Assembly (NCBI RefSeq): GCF_958304185.1
Contig: NZ_OY284433.1
Coordinates: forward strand, 1,488,001 to 1,552,000
Origin: an uncultured Erythrobacter sp.
GTDB taxonomy: Bacteria; Pseudomonadota; Alphaproteobacteria; Sphingomonadales; Sphingomonadaceae
DNA: 64,000 bases
Direction: 5' to 3'
Shown here one piece after another: positions 54,913-63,976 of this stretch. Position 1 is the first letter of the stretch; each line of letters begins with the position of its first letter. Position numbers and translations under genes: made by a program. The notes under the pieces are model-generated. The model searched no databases and was not told where the DNA came from. It was given only the letters and a program-made list of their open reading frames with translations.

Positions 54913-56705
54913 TATGAGGGCGGGCGGTTGAGCCAGCGGCGCTCCCCAAACCACAGCAATCCGCTCACCAGCAACCAGGCGAGGACATAGGGCCAGGCCG
55001 GACCGCGCCGTTCGGGGGTATCGCGTGCCGCAGGGGCGTTCTGTTCAGCGGCCCAGCGGCGGGTGGCCTCACCCATCTCCTTGGCCTTGGCGACCGTCAG
55101 AGCGCCCTTGGGCAAGACCAGCAAGGCGAACTCCTGCACAGCGTCACGCCCCGGCTGCACGATCCGGTGCGCGCCCGCGCTGGCAGGCCAGTAGGCCGCG
55201 CACCCCTGCGCCCCGGCCAAAGGATCGATGACGAGCGCAGTTTCTGTTGAATCCGGGCCAACCACCCGCGCCGCGGCCGAGACACCGCATATCGCCATGC
55301 GCTCGCCCGCCATGGGCAATGCCGGCACATCGGGGCGGAAGGTGCCATCGGGCCAAGACACCGCGCTCACCGTGTCACTCCACCATTGGTAATAGCGATC
55401 CGCCTGTCCGTTGAGCACCAGCGCGAAGCTGTTGGCGACAGTCCACAGGGCCACGCGGCCTTGGCCCCGCTGCTGCCAACCGGACAGCACGCCGCCGTCC
55501 GCGTCGGTGACAGCGGGCACGAAAGCAGGGCCAGCGCGCACCGTCCATCGCCCGAGATCGGGAGCGGGATCGTCGACCGTATTAATGCTCGCAGGGGCGT
55601 CCACCGACCCCGGTCCGCGCAGCGATGTCAGCGCGTCAGTGTCCGGCGCGAGCGGGGGCAGCGTGACCGGCACGGCTTCGCTCCCGCCCTCGACCGTGAG
55701 ACCAAGCGCCCGCCAATTGCCACGCGCGGCGGCGCTGGCCGGGGCCGTCATTCTGATGACCAAACCAAGGCCGCCAGCAACCGCTTGGGCAAGAACCGCG
55801 CGCGACCCGCTGCCGAGCGACTGGTCGTCGATGATCACCACATCGACTTCGCGTAAGGTGGCAGCAGTCAAACTCACGCTTTCGCCACCCAGATTGACGC
55901 CGCCACCCGCCTCAAGCCTGCTTTGCATATCGATCCCCGAATCCTCGGCCCAACGGCGCAGGTATTTCGCTTCCGGCGAAGGGGCTCCGATCAGGAGCGC
56001 GCGCAGGGGCGGCTGGGCGATCGTCCGCAGCGGCACCGGCGTGTCTGAAACGATCTTGCCGTCCCGCCCGCGCAGCCGAAGCGTGAAGGTGGCGAGGCCG
56101 GGCGCACGCGCGGTGCCGCCCATCGCGAAAGCGCCGTCTGTGCCGATGGCCCGGCGGTCCACCCGGCGTCCGGCGGGATCGAGCAGTTCGGCCGCGCCGC
56201 CCTCCATCCCGGTCGCCTCGCCCGCGACGGTAAAGATCGCTCCGGCCGGCGTATCGGTCGGCGGATCAAGCCTGATGAGGCCGCGCGGGACGGGCATGGG
56301 TGTGAAGGTGATCGGCAAGCCCGCAGCGGCATCGCGGTCACGCGGGGTGAGCCCCCGCCCGATGATGCGCACGCGCTGCGCCTGTTCATGACGCCGCAGC
56401 GCCGTGGCCAGATCGGGGACGCGCTCGGCGCCGTTGATGGCGGGCGCTTCGGGCAAAGCGATCAGGCGCTCGCCCGGCTGCGCCTTGGCTGTCAGCGGAG
56501 ACTCAGCGGTGGCAATCACCAGGGTCTCTCCCCCAACCGGAAGGCTGGGCGGGAACAGGGCGAGATAGAGCAGCAGGCCGCTCACCAGTGTCATCGCCGC
56601 CAGCACACCCGCCCGCCAGTCGCGCCGCCGCCACAGCAGGGCAATAGCCGCCCCCAGCGCGCCCACTGCGATCAGCACCGCCGTCAATGTCTGAAGGGAC
56701 AGCAT
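54912..56705 (-). CDS. Large membrane protein of MoxR-linked operon (GATase/vWA-like periplasmic region)
   Basis: The 597-residue protein has two N-terminal helices (LTAVLIAVGALGAAIALLW; WRAGVLAAMTLVSGLLLYLALF), a long soluble region and one C-terminal helix (PYVLAWLLVSGLLWFGERR). This is the usual topology of the large membrane members of MoxR/Bat-type operons. The middle part has a DVVIIDDQSLG segment that recalls a glutaminase-like (GATase) fold, without a certain catalytic triad. It starts 1 bp after the stop of the DUF4175-like gene upstream and is last in the operon. Its role is unknown; a structural or sensor part in envelope protein quality control is inferred. Confidence 0.65.
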   Translation of the reverse strand: MLSLQTLTAVLIAVGALGAAIALLWRRRDWRAGVLAAMTLVSGLLLYLALFPPSLPVGGETLVIATAESPLTAKAQPGERLIALPEAPAINGAERVPDLATALRRHEQAQRVRIIGRGLTPRDRDAAAGLPITFTPMPVPRGLIRLDPPTDTPAGAIFTVAGEATGMEGGAAELLDPAGRRVDRRAIGTDGAFAMGGTARAPGLATFTLRLRGRDGKIVSDTPVPLRTIAQPPLRALLIGAPSPEAKYLRRWAEDSGIDMQSRLEAGGGVNLGGESVSLTAATLREVDVVIIDDQSLGSGSRAVLAQAVAGGLGLVIRMTAPASAAARGNWRALGLTVEGGSEAVPVTLPPLAPDTDALTSLRGPGSVDAPASINTVDDPAPDLGRWTVRAGPAFVPAVTDADGGVLSGWQQRGQGRVALWTVANSFALVLNGQADRYYQWWSDTVSAVSWPDGTFRPDVPALPMAGERMAICGVSAAARVVGPDSTETALVIDPLAGAQGCAAYWPASAGAHRIVQPGRDAVQEFALLVLPKGALTVAKAKEMGEATRRWAAEQNAPAARDTPERRGPAWPYVLAWLLVSGLLWFGERRWLNRPPS

Positions 56706-58823
56706 TCAGCGCAGGCCCTGCATATAGCGCCGCCCCACAGCGCCGCCGTCATGGCGCCGCCGCACTTGCGCTGGCGGGCGCGTCAGCACGGTCCAGAGCT
56801 GCTGACGCAGTTTCTCGCGCAAGGTGCCCGAAGCAGGGTCGCCGCGCAGCGCATCGATCGCCGCGAGCACGGCCAGCGGGTCGCGGATGCGGGTGCTGTT
56901 GGTGCGCACCCAGCGATCAAGACCATTGAGGTCAATCGCTTGCGGCGCGGAAAGCGCACGCCATGCGGTGGCGGGGACAGCGTCCTCAATCGCAAACCGC
57001 GTCAAACTCGCGCCGCCCGCCACAATCCCTTCGCGCTTGCCCGCCATCCGCCGCGCCATATCGAGCGGGGGCTGGACCGAGCCGATCCGGGGGAGGTAGA
57101 TGCGGCTCGCTTGCTGGACCCGCTTGATGAAATCGAGCGCCTTCAGCTCGAACGGCAGCGCCTTTTCCGGCTGGCCCGAGCGCAGGTTGACCTCGGCATC
57201 CCACATCGCATCAAGCGCGCTTTTCAGCAGTTCGCGCGTGTCGGGATCGAGCAAGGTCGCAGCTTCGCTCTCATCGTGCACGTGGCCATATTCGGCTGTG
57301 ATGTTGCCGAGCCCGCCGAACACCGGCGATTCCGGCGCGCTGCCGTGATCATGGCCGTCGCCGTCGTGATGCTCATCCTCGGCCGGCTCCGCGGGCGCAT
57401 CCTTCTCGGCGACCGGGAGCGGCGGACGGCGCGGAGCCTCCTCCGCTTCCATGCCGACGAACTGGCCGTAGCGCAGGCGCAGCAACCGTTGATCGACGCC
57501 AATTGTGTCGGAGCGCACCATGAAGTCGTCGGCGTTCACCTTCCCGCGCTCCCGGATCAGCGCTTCGGTGTCGATGATGACCTGCCGCTGGCTGCGGAAA
57601 TAGGCGGGCATGGTCTGCTTCGCCATCAGCTCGAGCCCGTCGGCGGACGCCGGCACGGCGCCGGGCCAGCGCAGAATGACACCGGGGCCACGCACCACCT
57701 GCGGGCCAGGTGCGCGCGTATCGGCGACCGTCAACTGCGCCACCAGATCGCTGCCCGGCTGAAGCCCGAAGGCGGCAAGGTCAAGGTCGACGGCGAAGCG
57801 GCGGCGCTTCGGATCGCCGGTGCCGGAGACCATGCGACTGCGCTCAGAGAAGCTGACATTCTCACCCTCGCCGATCGCGGTGGTGAGCGTCAGGCGGGCC
57901 ATCTGATCGACGGCGTAATCATCGCTCGCCTCGAACACCACGCGCCAGCGCCGCTGTCCCGGTTGGATCATCACCAGACCCGAAGCCGGTTCGATCACCT
58001 GCACCTGCGGCGGTTCGTCGGTGATGGGTTCGAGCCGGTGCGCGGTCCGCGACATCCGGTTTCCTTCGGCGGTGACATGATAGAGCGAGGGGATGTCGAG
58101 CCGCAGCGATCCCGACCACCCCTCCTCGCCAAGCGACAGCGGCAGGCTCTGCCCGCCGACCAGTTGCAGCGCGGCCGATTTGGCCTGAGGGGTAAAGGCC
58201 AGCGTCCATTCGATCCGTGAGCCCATCGGCGCGCGAATGTCGAGGCTTTGGGCATAGCGCGCAGGCAGGCCGGTATAGGCGGGCGGGATGATCCGCACGC
58301 GCTGACCGGTGAGGCGGGGTTGGCCGGGCGCGGTGGGTTCGGTCTGTGATGAAGCCGCAAGCGGCGGCGGTGACGCTTCGGCAGGCCAGAGGATGATCGC
58401 TGCAAGCGCCACGGCTCCCAGCAACCACGCGGCAATGATGGGGCGCTGCGACCAGCCATCGGCGAGGGTTTCTGGGTCGATAGCTTCGATCCGGGCCGCG
58501 ATCCGCTCGGCCTGCAAGTGTTCCAGCGGGGCGAGATCGTTGGGCGCAAAGACCAACCCGGCACTATCCTCAAGCCGCGCCTCGCGCGCATTGAGACGCC
58601 GGACGAGCCAGCCTTGGTCATAGCGGCTTGCAAGGCTTCTGGCGGCCAATCCTAATGCAAGGCCGCCAAGCGCCAGCACACCTGCTGCCAGCCCGATACC
58701 GACCAGCCGCCAGCATAGGCCTGCGAGCACAAACACAGCCGGGCTCCATACCAGCACGGCGTTGATCGCCGCGCGCTGACGCGCCGGGGCGACCCAGTGG
58801 CCCGGGTTGAGCTCCCGGCTCAT
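56706..58823 (-). CDS. DUF4175-like large membrane protein with His-rich segment
   Basis: The 705-residue protein has two N-terminal helices, another near residue 150, and a long periplasmic region with coiled-coil tendency. Residues about 481-497 contain DEHHDGDGHDHG, a possible metal-binding stretch. The general layout matches DUF4175-type proteins of MoxR-linked operons. ATG 58823 overlaps the stop of the BatA-like gene by 4 bp. Metal handling may be part of its task, but this is inference from the histidines. Confidence 0.65.
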   Translation of the reverse strand: MSRELNPGHWVAPARQRAAINAVLVWSPAVFVLAGLCWRLVGIGLAAGVLALGGLALGLAARSLASRYDQGWLVRRLNAREARLEDSAGLVFAPNDLAPLEHLQAERIAARIEAIDPETLADGWSQRPIIAAWLLGAVALAAIILWPAEASPPPLAASSQTEPTAPGQPRLTGQRVRIIPPAYTGLPARYAQSLDIRAPMGSRIEWTLAFTPQAKSAALQLVGGQSLPLSLGEEGWSGSLRLDIPSLYHVTAEGNRMSRTAHRLEPITDEPPQVQVIEPASGLVMIQPGQRRWRVVFEASDDYAVDQMARLTLTTAIGEGENVSFSERSRMVSGTGDPKRRRFAVDLDLAAFGLQPGSDLVAQLTVADTRAPGPQVVRGPGVILRWPGAVPASADGLELMAKQTMPAYFRSQRQVIIDTEALIRERGKVNADDFMVRSDTIGVDQRLLRLRYGQFVGMEAEEAPRRPPLPVAEKDAPAEPAEDEHHDGDGHDHGSAPESPVFGGLGNITAEYGHVHDESEAATLLDPDTRELLKSALDAMWDAEVNLRSGQPEKALPFELKALDFIKRVQQASRIYLPRIGSVQPPLDMARRMAGKREGIVAGGASLTRFAIEDAVPATAWRALSAPQAIDLNGLDRWVRTNSTRIRDPLAVLAAIDALRGDPASGTLREKLRQQLWTVLTRPPAQVRRRHDGGAVGRRYMQGLR

Positions 58824-59959
58824 GGCGCGAACCTCCGTCGTCTGCTCGCCAGCAGGCGTTCGGCGAGGAAGACGAGCGCGATCAGGATGCCCAGCCACGC
58901 GGACAGCTCACGCGGCGGCAGCGGGAACGGCGGGGTGCCTGCCTTGGGCGCAAAGGCGCTGGACACCACACGGGAAGGCGGCGGCGCTGCGGGGGTGATC
59001 AGATCACGCAGGCGGGCTGCGAAGTTGGCTTCGAGCAGAGCGGGCATCGAAGCGGGCTCCAGCGGGCGCGTGAAGCGCAGCAATCGGCCTGCGCCTAGGG
59101 GTCCGCCTTCCACCAGCGTCTCGCCCACCTCGTCACGCCATAGCGCAGTGGTCGTGTCCGGCATCGCGACCTCAGCGGCATTGCTGAGCACAGCGGTGCC
59201 GCCAGCGCTCACCCAGTCCACCACCGCTTGCGGAACCCGTCCGGGCGTCAGCCAGACCAGCACCTGATCGCGCGGCGGCAGTTCGGTGCCTGCGCCAGCC
59301 TCAAACCGAGGCTCTTCACGCCACGCCGCAGCCGCCGCGCGGAAGTATCGCACCGCCCCTTCCCCGCCTGCTGCATAGCGGACCGCCAAGGCCGGGCTGG
59401 CCGCAGGCACGGGATCGGGCGTCTGTTCGCTACCCTTGACGACCTGCCATTTGACCGCGCGTGTCAGCTTGAGCGGCTCGGCATCGACGCCGTTCAGCAC
59501 CGGCGGCACCAGGATCGTCAGCGGCACATCCGGCGCAAGCTCGGCATCGAATTGGCGGATCAGACTGGACGTTGGCGGCTGCGACGGCGGCGGCGTGTCG
59601 ATGGTCGGAAAGCCCGGCGCAATCCATCGCAGGTCAGCCTCCGGCCCAGCACTGGCGTGTGCCGCGGCAGGTTCAACACCGGGCGCGACAAGGATCGGCG
59701 CAGCAACATCGTGCCACCCCAGCACCGCAGGCCGCGCCAGCAGAAGCGCCAGCAGCGCGACCAACAGCAGCCGCAAGGCGAGGAGCAGCAACTCGTCAAA
59801 GCGCAGCTTGCTCCGCGGCCGGGGCAGCGTGTCGAGCCAGCGCAGCGCGGCAAAATCGACCGGCACTTCCTCCGTCCGCCGCCGCAGATGGATCAGCAGC
59901 GGCACGATCAGTGCGGCCAGCGCCGCAAGGCCAAGCGGGGCCAGCAGCAACGGCGTCAC
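58820..59959 (-). CDS. BatA-like N-terminal domain membrane protein
   Basis: The 379-residue protein begins with a BatA/BatB-type N terminus: a first helix (LAPLGLAALAALIVPLLIHL), the RRRTEEVPVDFAALRWL loop, and a second helix (LLALRLLLVALLALLLARPAVL). The expected von Willebrand A metal site is not evident in the soluble part. A final helix lies near the C terminus (LSAWLGILIALVFLAERLL). It overlaps both neighbours by 4 bp. It probably anchors the DUF58 partner or a complex at the inner membrane. Confidence 0.8.
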   Translation of the reverse strand: MTPLLLAPLGLAALAALIVPLLIHLRRRTEEVPVDFAALRWLDTLPRPRSKLRFDELLLLALRLLLVALLALLLARPAVLGWHDVAAPILVAPGVEPAAAHASAGPEADLRWIAPGFPTIDTPPPSQPPTSSLIRQFDAELAPDVPLTILVPPVLNGVDAEPLKLTRAVKWQVVKGSEQTPDPVPAASPALAVRYAAGGEGAVRYFRAAAAAWREEPRFEAGAGTELPPRDQVLVWLTPGRVPQAVVDWVSAGGTAVLSNAAEVAMPDTTTALWRDEVGETLVEGGPLGAGRLLRFTRPLEPASMPALLEANFAARLRDLITPAAPPPSRVVSSAFAPKAGTPPFPLPPRELSAWLGILIALVFLAERLLASRRRRFAP

Positions 59960-60852
59960 GTCGGCGCTACCCCTGTCCCGAACAAGACGTGCAAAGGCCG
60001 GTCGATCGGCTCGTCGATAACGACTGTGGCATGGCGGATGCCCGCTCTGTCGAGCCGCTCGTCAAGCGCAGCCCGCGCAGCGGCAAAGCGGCTGAGGAAG
60101 GTTTCGCGCAGCGCCGCACCATCGCTGATCAGCTCCGCGCCGCTCTCCTGCTCGCGAAACCGGAAGCCGCCATCGAACGGGAAATCGCGCTCCTCGGTAG
60201 TGAGCAGCTGGATCGCCAGCACCTCGCGCCCCGCCTTGGCCAGTCGCTCGATCAGCGCGATCCCGCCTTCGTCGAAACAATCGCTCACAAACAGCACCAA
60301 GTCGCGCGCGCCAATCCGCTCCCACAGCGGCGCAAGGGTCGCGTCATCGGGAAATGTGCCAGCAGCTTCAAGGCGGCTGAAATCGATCTGCATCCGTCCC
60401 GCCTGAGCGCGTCCGGCGCGCGGATCGGCGACACCGAGCGCAGCCTCCTGCAAGGCGATCCAGCCGAACCGGTCGCCCTGCTGCATCGCAAGCTCGGCAA
60501 TGCACAGGCCGAGCAACTTCGCCGCATCGAACCGCGACCAGTCCGGCCGTGCCCGGTCGGCCTGCGCCATCGACGCGCTGGCATCGAGCAGGATCCAGAT
60601 CGCAATCGGGCTTTCCTCCTCCGCCTCGCGGACGAAGAATTTGTCGGACCGCGCGAATAGCTTCCAGTCTATGCGGCGCGGCTCATCGCCCGGCTCGTAA
60701 GCGCGGTATTGCGCGAATTCGAGGCCGGCGCCCTTGCTGCGGCTGGCGTGCATCCCGAAGCCGCGAGTGCCGGAGATGCGCCGGGTCCTGAGCGAGAGCC
60801 GCTTCAATCGGCCCCGGATTTCGGGTGGGATCGTCAGCGGCGTGCGCGCCAT
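59956..60852 (-). CDS. DUF58-domain protein with vWA-like metal site
   Basis: The 298-residue protein carries the DUF58 signature EYRAYEPGDEPRRIDWKLFARSD-like (here FAQYRAYEPGDEPR followed by RIDWKLFARSDKFFVRE). A MIDAS-type DASAS sits in WILLDASASMAQADR. Partners of MoxR ATPases commonly carry this domain. It is cytoplasmic and lies between the moxR-like gene (3-bp gap) and the BatA-like gene (ATGA overlap). MoxR is expected to remodel or activate it. Confidence 0.9.
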   Translation of the reverse strand: MARTPLTIPPEIRGRLKRLSLRTRRISGTRGFGMHASRSKGAGLEFAQYRAYEPGDEPRRIDWKLFARSDKFFVREAEEESPIAIWILLDASASMAQADRARPDWSRFDAAKLLGLCIAELAMQQGDRFGWIALQEAALGVADPRAGRAQAGRMQIDFSRLEAAGTFPDDATLAPLWERIGARDLVLFVSDCFDEGGIALIERLAKAGREVLAIQLLTTEERDFPFDGGFRFREQESGAELISDGAALRETFLSRFAAARAALDERLDRAGIRHATVVIDEPIDRPLHVLFGTGVAPT

Positions 60853-60855
60853 GGC

Positions 60856-61863
60856 TCAGCCCGCCGGAGGAGGGATGCGCGCCAGCAGCGCGGCCACCAC
60901 GTCATCCGCGCTCTTGCCCTCGGCCTCGGCTGCGAAGGACAGGAGCAGGCGGTGGCGCATCACCGGCGCGGCCAGCGCGGCGATATCCTCACGCGTCGCG
61001 GCGAACCGGCCGCTCAGCAAGGCACGCGCCTTGGCGCACAGCACCAACGCCTGACCTGCGCGCGGCCCCGCGCCCCAGCGCACATAGCTTTCGACTTCGG
61101 GCGGGGCAGCGGCATCGCCGGGACGGGTCGCGCGCACGAGGGTCGTGATCCAGCCCAGCAGATCATCGCTCAGATAAACCTCGCGCACATTCGCCTGCAA
61201 TGCCAGCACATCACCGGCCTCCATGACCCGCGGCACGGCTTCGCCCGCGCGGCCGGTGGTGAGCGCCAAGATATCGCGTTCTTCGCTGGCGGTCGGATAG
61301 CCGACCCGGATTTGCAGCAAGAACCGGTCAAGCTGCGCTTCGGGCAAGGGATAGGTGCCCGCCTGTTCCAGCGGATTCTGGGTCGCCAACACGAAGAAGG
61401 GCTTGGGCAGCTGATAGGTCTGCCCGCCGTAGCTGACGGTCTTTTCCTGCATCGCCTCAAGCAGTGCAGCCTGCGTCTTGGGCGGTGTGCGGTTGAGTTC
61501 GTCCGCCAGCAGCAGGTTGGTGAACACCGGGCCTTGCTGGAAGCGGAAAGACCGGTGGCCGGTGCCGTGATCTTCTTCGAGCAATTCGGTGCCGAGGATA
61601 TCGCTTGGCATCAGGTCGGGCGTGAACTGGACGCGCCGGAAATCAAGCTCCAGCGCATCGCCCAGCGTGCGCACCAGCAGCGTCTTGCCCAACCCCGGCA
61701 CGCCTTCGAGCAGGCAATGCCCGCCCGCCAAGAGCCCGATCAGCAATTGATCGACAACATCGTTCTGCCCGACGATTGCGGTCGCAATAGCGCGCTTCAG
61801 GTCCCCGAGCTTGGCCATCCGCCGCTCAAGATCCGCCGCGCTTACCGGAGCCTGCTGTGACAC
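60856..61863 (-). CDS. MoxR-family AAA+ ATPase
   Basis: The 335-residue ATPase has Walker A GVPGLGKT (54-61), Walker B LLADELNR, sensor 1 ATQNP and the lid domain. MoxR proteins act as chaperone-like ATPases in protein maturation or metal-centre insertion, usually with vWA/DUF58 partners, as here. The start is GTG 61863. The gene follows the DUF4159 gene by 27 bp. Confidence 0.93.
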   Translation of the reverse strand: MSQQAPVSAADLERRMAKLGDLKRAIATAIVGQNDVVDQLLIGLLAGGHCLLEGVPGLGKTLLVRTLGDALELDFRRVQFTPDLMPSDILGTELLEEDHGTGHRSFRFQQGPVFTNLLLADELNRTPPKTQAALLEAMQEKTVSYGGQTYQLPKPFFVLATQNPLEQAGTYPLPEAQLDRFLLQIRVGYPTASEERDILALTTGRAGEAVPRVMEAGDVLALQANVREVYLSDDLLGWITTLVRATRPGDAAAPPEVESYVRWGAGPRAGQALVLCAKARALLSGRFAATREDIAALAAPVMRHRLLLSFAAEAEGKSADDVVAALLARIPPPAG

Positions 61864-61890
61864 GTGTTCAAACCCTTCAATTGCTGCCGC

Positions 61891-62640
61891 TCAATTGGAG
61901 AGCGCGTACATGATGATATTGACCCCGAAGCGGGTGTTATCCTCGGCGAGGAAGCGCTTGTTGCGCCAGTCATAGTCCCATTCGCAGCCGTAGTCCTTGT
62001 TGCTATAAAGCACGCCAAGACGGCCATTGATGGTGATGCCCTTGAGGTAATCGTGGATCAGGTCATCGCCCCAGCCGTTGAGTTCAAAGCTGGTGGCAGG
62101 CGGCCCGGCGAACTTGAAGAAGCTTGAATAGAGCGGGTGATTGTTCGGCAGCTTCTTCATCGCCTCACCGCCGAAAATCCCGGCCATCTGCGCTTCGAAG
62201 GACTTGGCGAACAGGCCGTCGATATCGTGGTTGCAATCATCGACGAACACAAAGCCGCCATTGCGCACGTAACGCTCGAAATTGCGGCGTTCGACATCCG
62301 AGAATTCGACCGCCTTGTGCCCGGCGAGGTAGCAGAACGGGGCCGAAAGCATTCTCGGATCGCTGAGCGCCACCACGTGTTCCTCGGGATCGATGCGCAA
62401 GGTGGTGTAATCGACCAGCGAGGTCAGCAGGTTGGCAGGCATCCGCTGGTCGACATCCCAGTCGCCGGAATTGTATTTGAGCCGGGTGAACCAGAAGTCG
62501 AACCCGCCCGTGGCCGCGCCGCCCGCGCGCTGAGCCGCAGCAAGGCGGCTGCCCATCACCGCAGCGGCGAGCCCGCCCCCCAGCAACCTGAGGAAACGGG
62601 CGCGGTCCATCGCTGAATTGCTCACGTGACCCGCGCCCAT
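61891..62640 (-). CDS. DUF4159-domain protein
   Basis: The 249-residue protein has an N-terminal hydrophobic segment (LRLLGGGLAAAVMGSRLAAA) preceded by an arginine-containing MDRARF, resembling an export signal. The domain shows FTRLKYNSGDWDVDQ, GGFVFVDDCNHD and LGVLYSNKDYGCEW, typical of DUF4159. Such proteins accompany MoxR-DUF58 operons. Three starts are possible (62640, GTG 62625, ATG 62610); the last directly precedes the signal-like helix. Function is unknown. Confidence 0.85.
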   Translation of the reverse strand: MGAGHVSNSAMDRARFLRLLGGGLAAAVMGSRLAAAQRAGGAATGGFDFWFTRLKYNSGDWDVDQRMPANLLTSLVDYTTLRIDPEEHVVALSDPRMLSAPFCYLAGHKAVEFSDVERRNFERYVRNGGFVFVDDCNHDIDGLFAKSFEAQMAGIFGGEAMKKLPNNHPLYSSFFKFAGPPATSFELNGWGDDLIHDYLKGITINGRLGVLYSNKDYGCEWDYDWRNKRFLAEDNTRFGVNIIMYALSN

Positions 62641-62653
62641 TGTTTCTGCCGGG

Positions 62654-63976
62654 TCAGACGGCGTCCGACAGCGAGGTGAAGGTGAAGTCCCGGAGCTTCA
62701 TCGGCGGAACCATCATCGACCCATCTTCGACCCGGACCGACCGGCCCAGCTCGTCGATATTGTTGAGCATGATGACCGGGCTTTCGTTGAAGCGGAAGTT
62801 CTTGATCGGGTACATCAGCTGACCGTTCTCGATGTAGAACGTGCCGTCGCGGGTCAGGCCGGTGAGCAGCACGGTCTGCGGATCGACCATGCGGATGTAC
62901 CAGGTGCGGGTGACGAGGATGCCGCGCTCGGTGCTGGCGATCAGCTCGGCGGTTGACTTGGTGCCGCCCTCCATGATCGTGTTGCCCCAGCCCGCGGTCT
63001 CGGGCTTGCCCTGCTTGGACGCCCAGTAACGCGAATACTGGAGGTTGGCGACCTTACCCGCATCGATGATCTTGGTCCGTCCGCGTGGCAGGCCATCGCC
63101 GTCCCACGGCATGGCGGGCACCGTGGGGTTGGCCGGATCGGTGTAGATGTTGACGCGCGGATCCATGATCTGCTCGCCGATCTTGTTGCCGCCGCCCTGC
63201 TTGCTGAGGAAGCTGCGCCCTTCATCCGCCGAACGCGCGTCGAAGAAGTTCATCATGAAGCTGATGAGACCAGAGGCGGCCGCAGGTTCAAGGATGACGG
63301 TGTACTTGCCGGGTTCCAGAGCCTTTGCGTCAACGGAGGCCGCCGCTTTGCGCATCGCGATCTGGATGTCGGTGCCCGCATCCAATTCCGCCACGTCCTT
63401 GACGTTGCTGGCGACCCAGCCCGACCCGCGCCCGTCCTCGGTGCGCACGGTGCAGGTGTAATCCGCGATGGTAGAGCGCTGATAGCCGAAATTGCCGTTG
63501 GAATTGGCGTGGGCAAAGAAGGTGTGGCCGTCTTCCAAGAAGCCCGCTGCGATCAGGCCACGCTCGCGGCAGGGCAGGATCGAGGCTTCGGCAATCTTGG
63601 CGCGGGCCTCCGCCGTCAGCGCGGCGGTCGCTTCGCTGAAGGTGTCGGTCGCGGCGTAGGTCTGCTTGCCGACCGGCGGCATATATTCGGGGTTTTCCGG
63701 CGCAAGCTTGGCCAGATCCTCGGCCCGGCGCACAACCCGTTCGAGCGAGGCATCGTCGAACTGGTTGATCGAGGCCGTGCCCACGCGCTGGCCGAAGGCG
63801 ACCTCGACCGCGAGCTGGACATCATCGACGATGCCCGACGTGGAAATGTCGTTGCGCGCAAACCGGACATTGCCGCCGATCCCACCGCTCAGCACGGCGC
63901 TGGCGTTGTCCGCGGTGGAAAAGGCGATCACCTTGTCGAGGATCGCCTTGGCCTGCGCTTCTGAAAGAATGCTCAT
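62654..63976 (-). CDS. TldD/PmbA-family metalloprotease (TldE/PmbA-like)
   Basis: The 440-residue protein belongs to the TldD/PmbA family: it has an N-terminal ARNDISTSGIVDDV barrel-like region, GFLEDGHTFFAHANSNG in the middle, and IENGQLMYPIKNFRFNESP near the C terminus. The HExxxH metal site of TldD is not seen, so this is probably the partner subunit of PmbA/TldE type. TldD/E heterodimers degrade unfolded peptides and process peptide natural products. ATG 63976 follows AGGAG and overlaps a stop of the upstream frame. Its place before DUF4159 and MoxR links proteolysis to that module. Confidence 0.88.
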   Translation of the reverse strand: MSILSEAQAKAILDKVIAFSTADNASAVLSGGIGGNVRFARNDISTSGIVDDVQLAVEVAFGQRVGTASINQFDDASLERVVRRAEDLAKLAPENPEYMPPVGKQTYAATDTFSEATAALTAEARAKIAEASILPCRERGLIAAGFLEDGHTFFAHANSNGNFGYQRSTIADYTCTVRTEDGRGSGWVASNVKDVAELDAGTDIQIAMRKAAASVDAKALEPGKYTVILEPAAASGLISFMMNFFDARSADEGRSFLSKQGGGNKIGEQIMDPRVNIYTDPANPTVPAMPWDGDGLPRGRTKIIDAGKVANLQYSRYWASKQGKPETAGWGNTIMEGGTKSTAELIASTERGILVTRTWYIRMVDPQTVLLTGLTRDGTFYIENGQLMYPIKNFRFNESPVIMLNNIDELGRSVRVEDGSMMVPPMKLRDFTFTSLSDAV

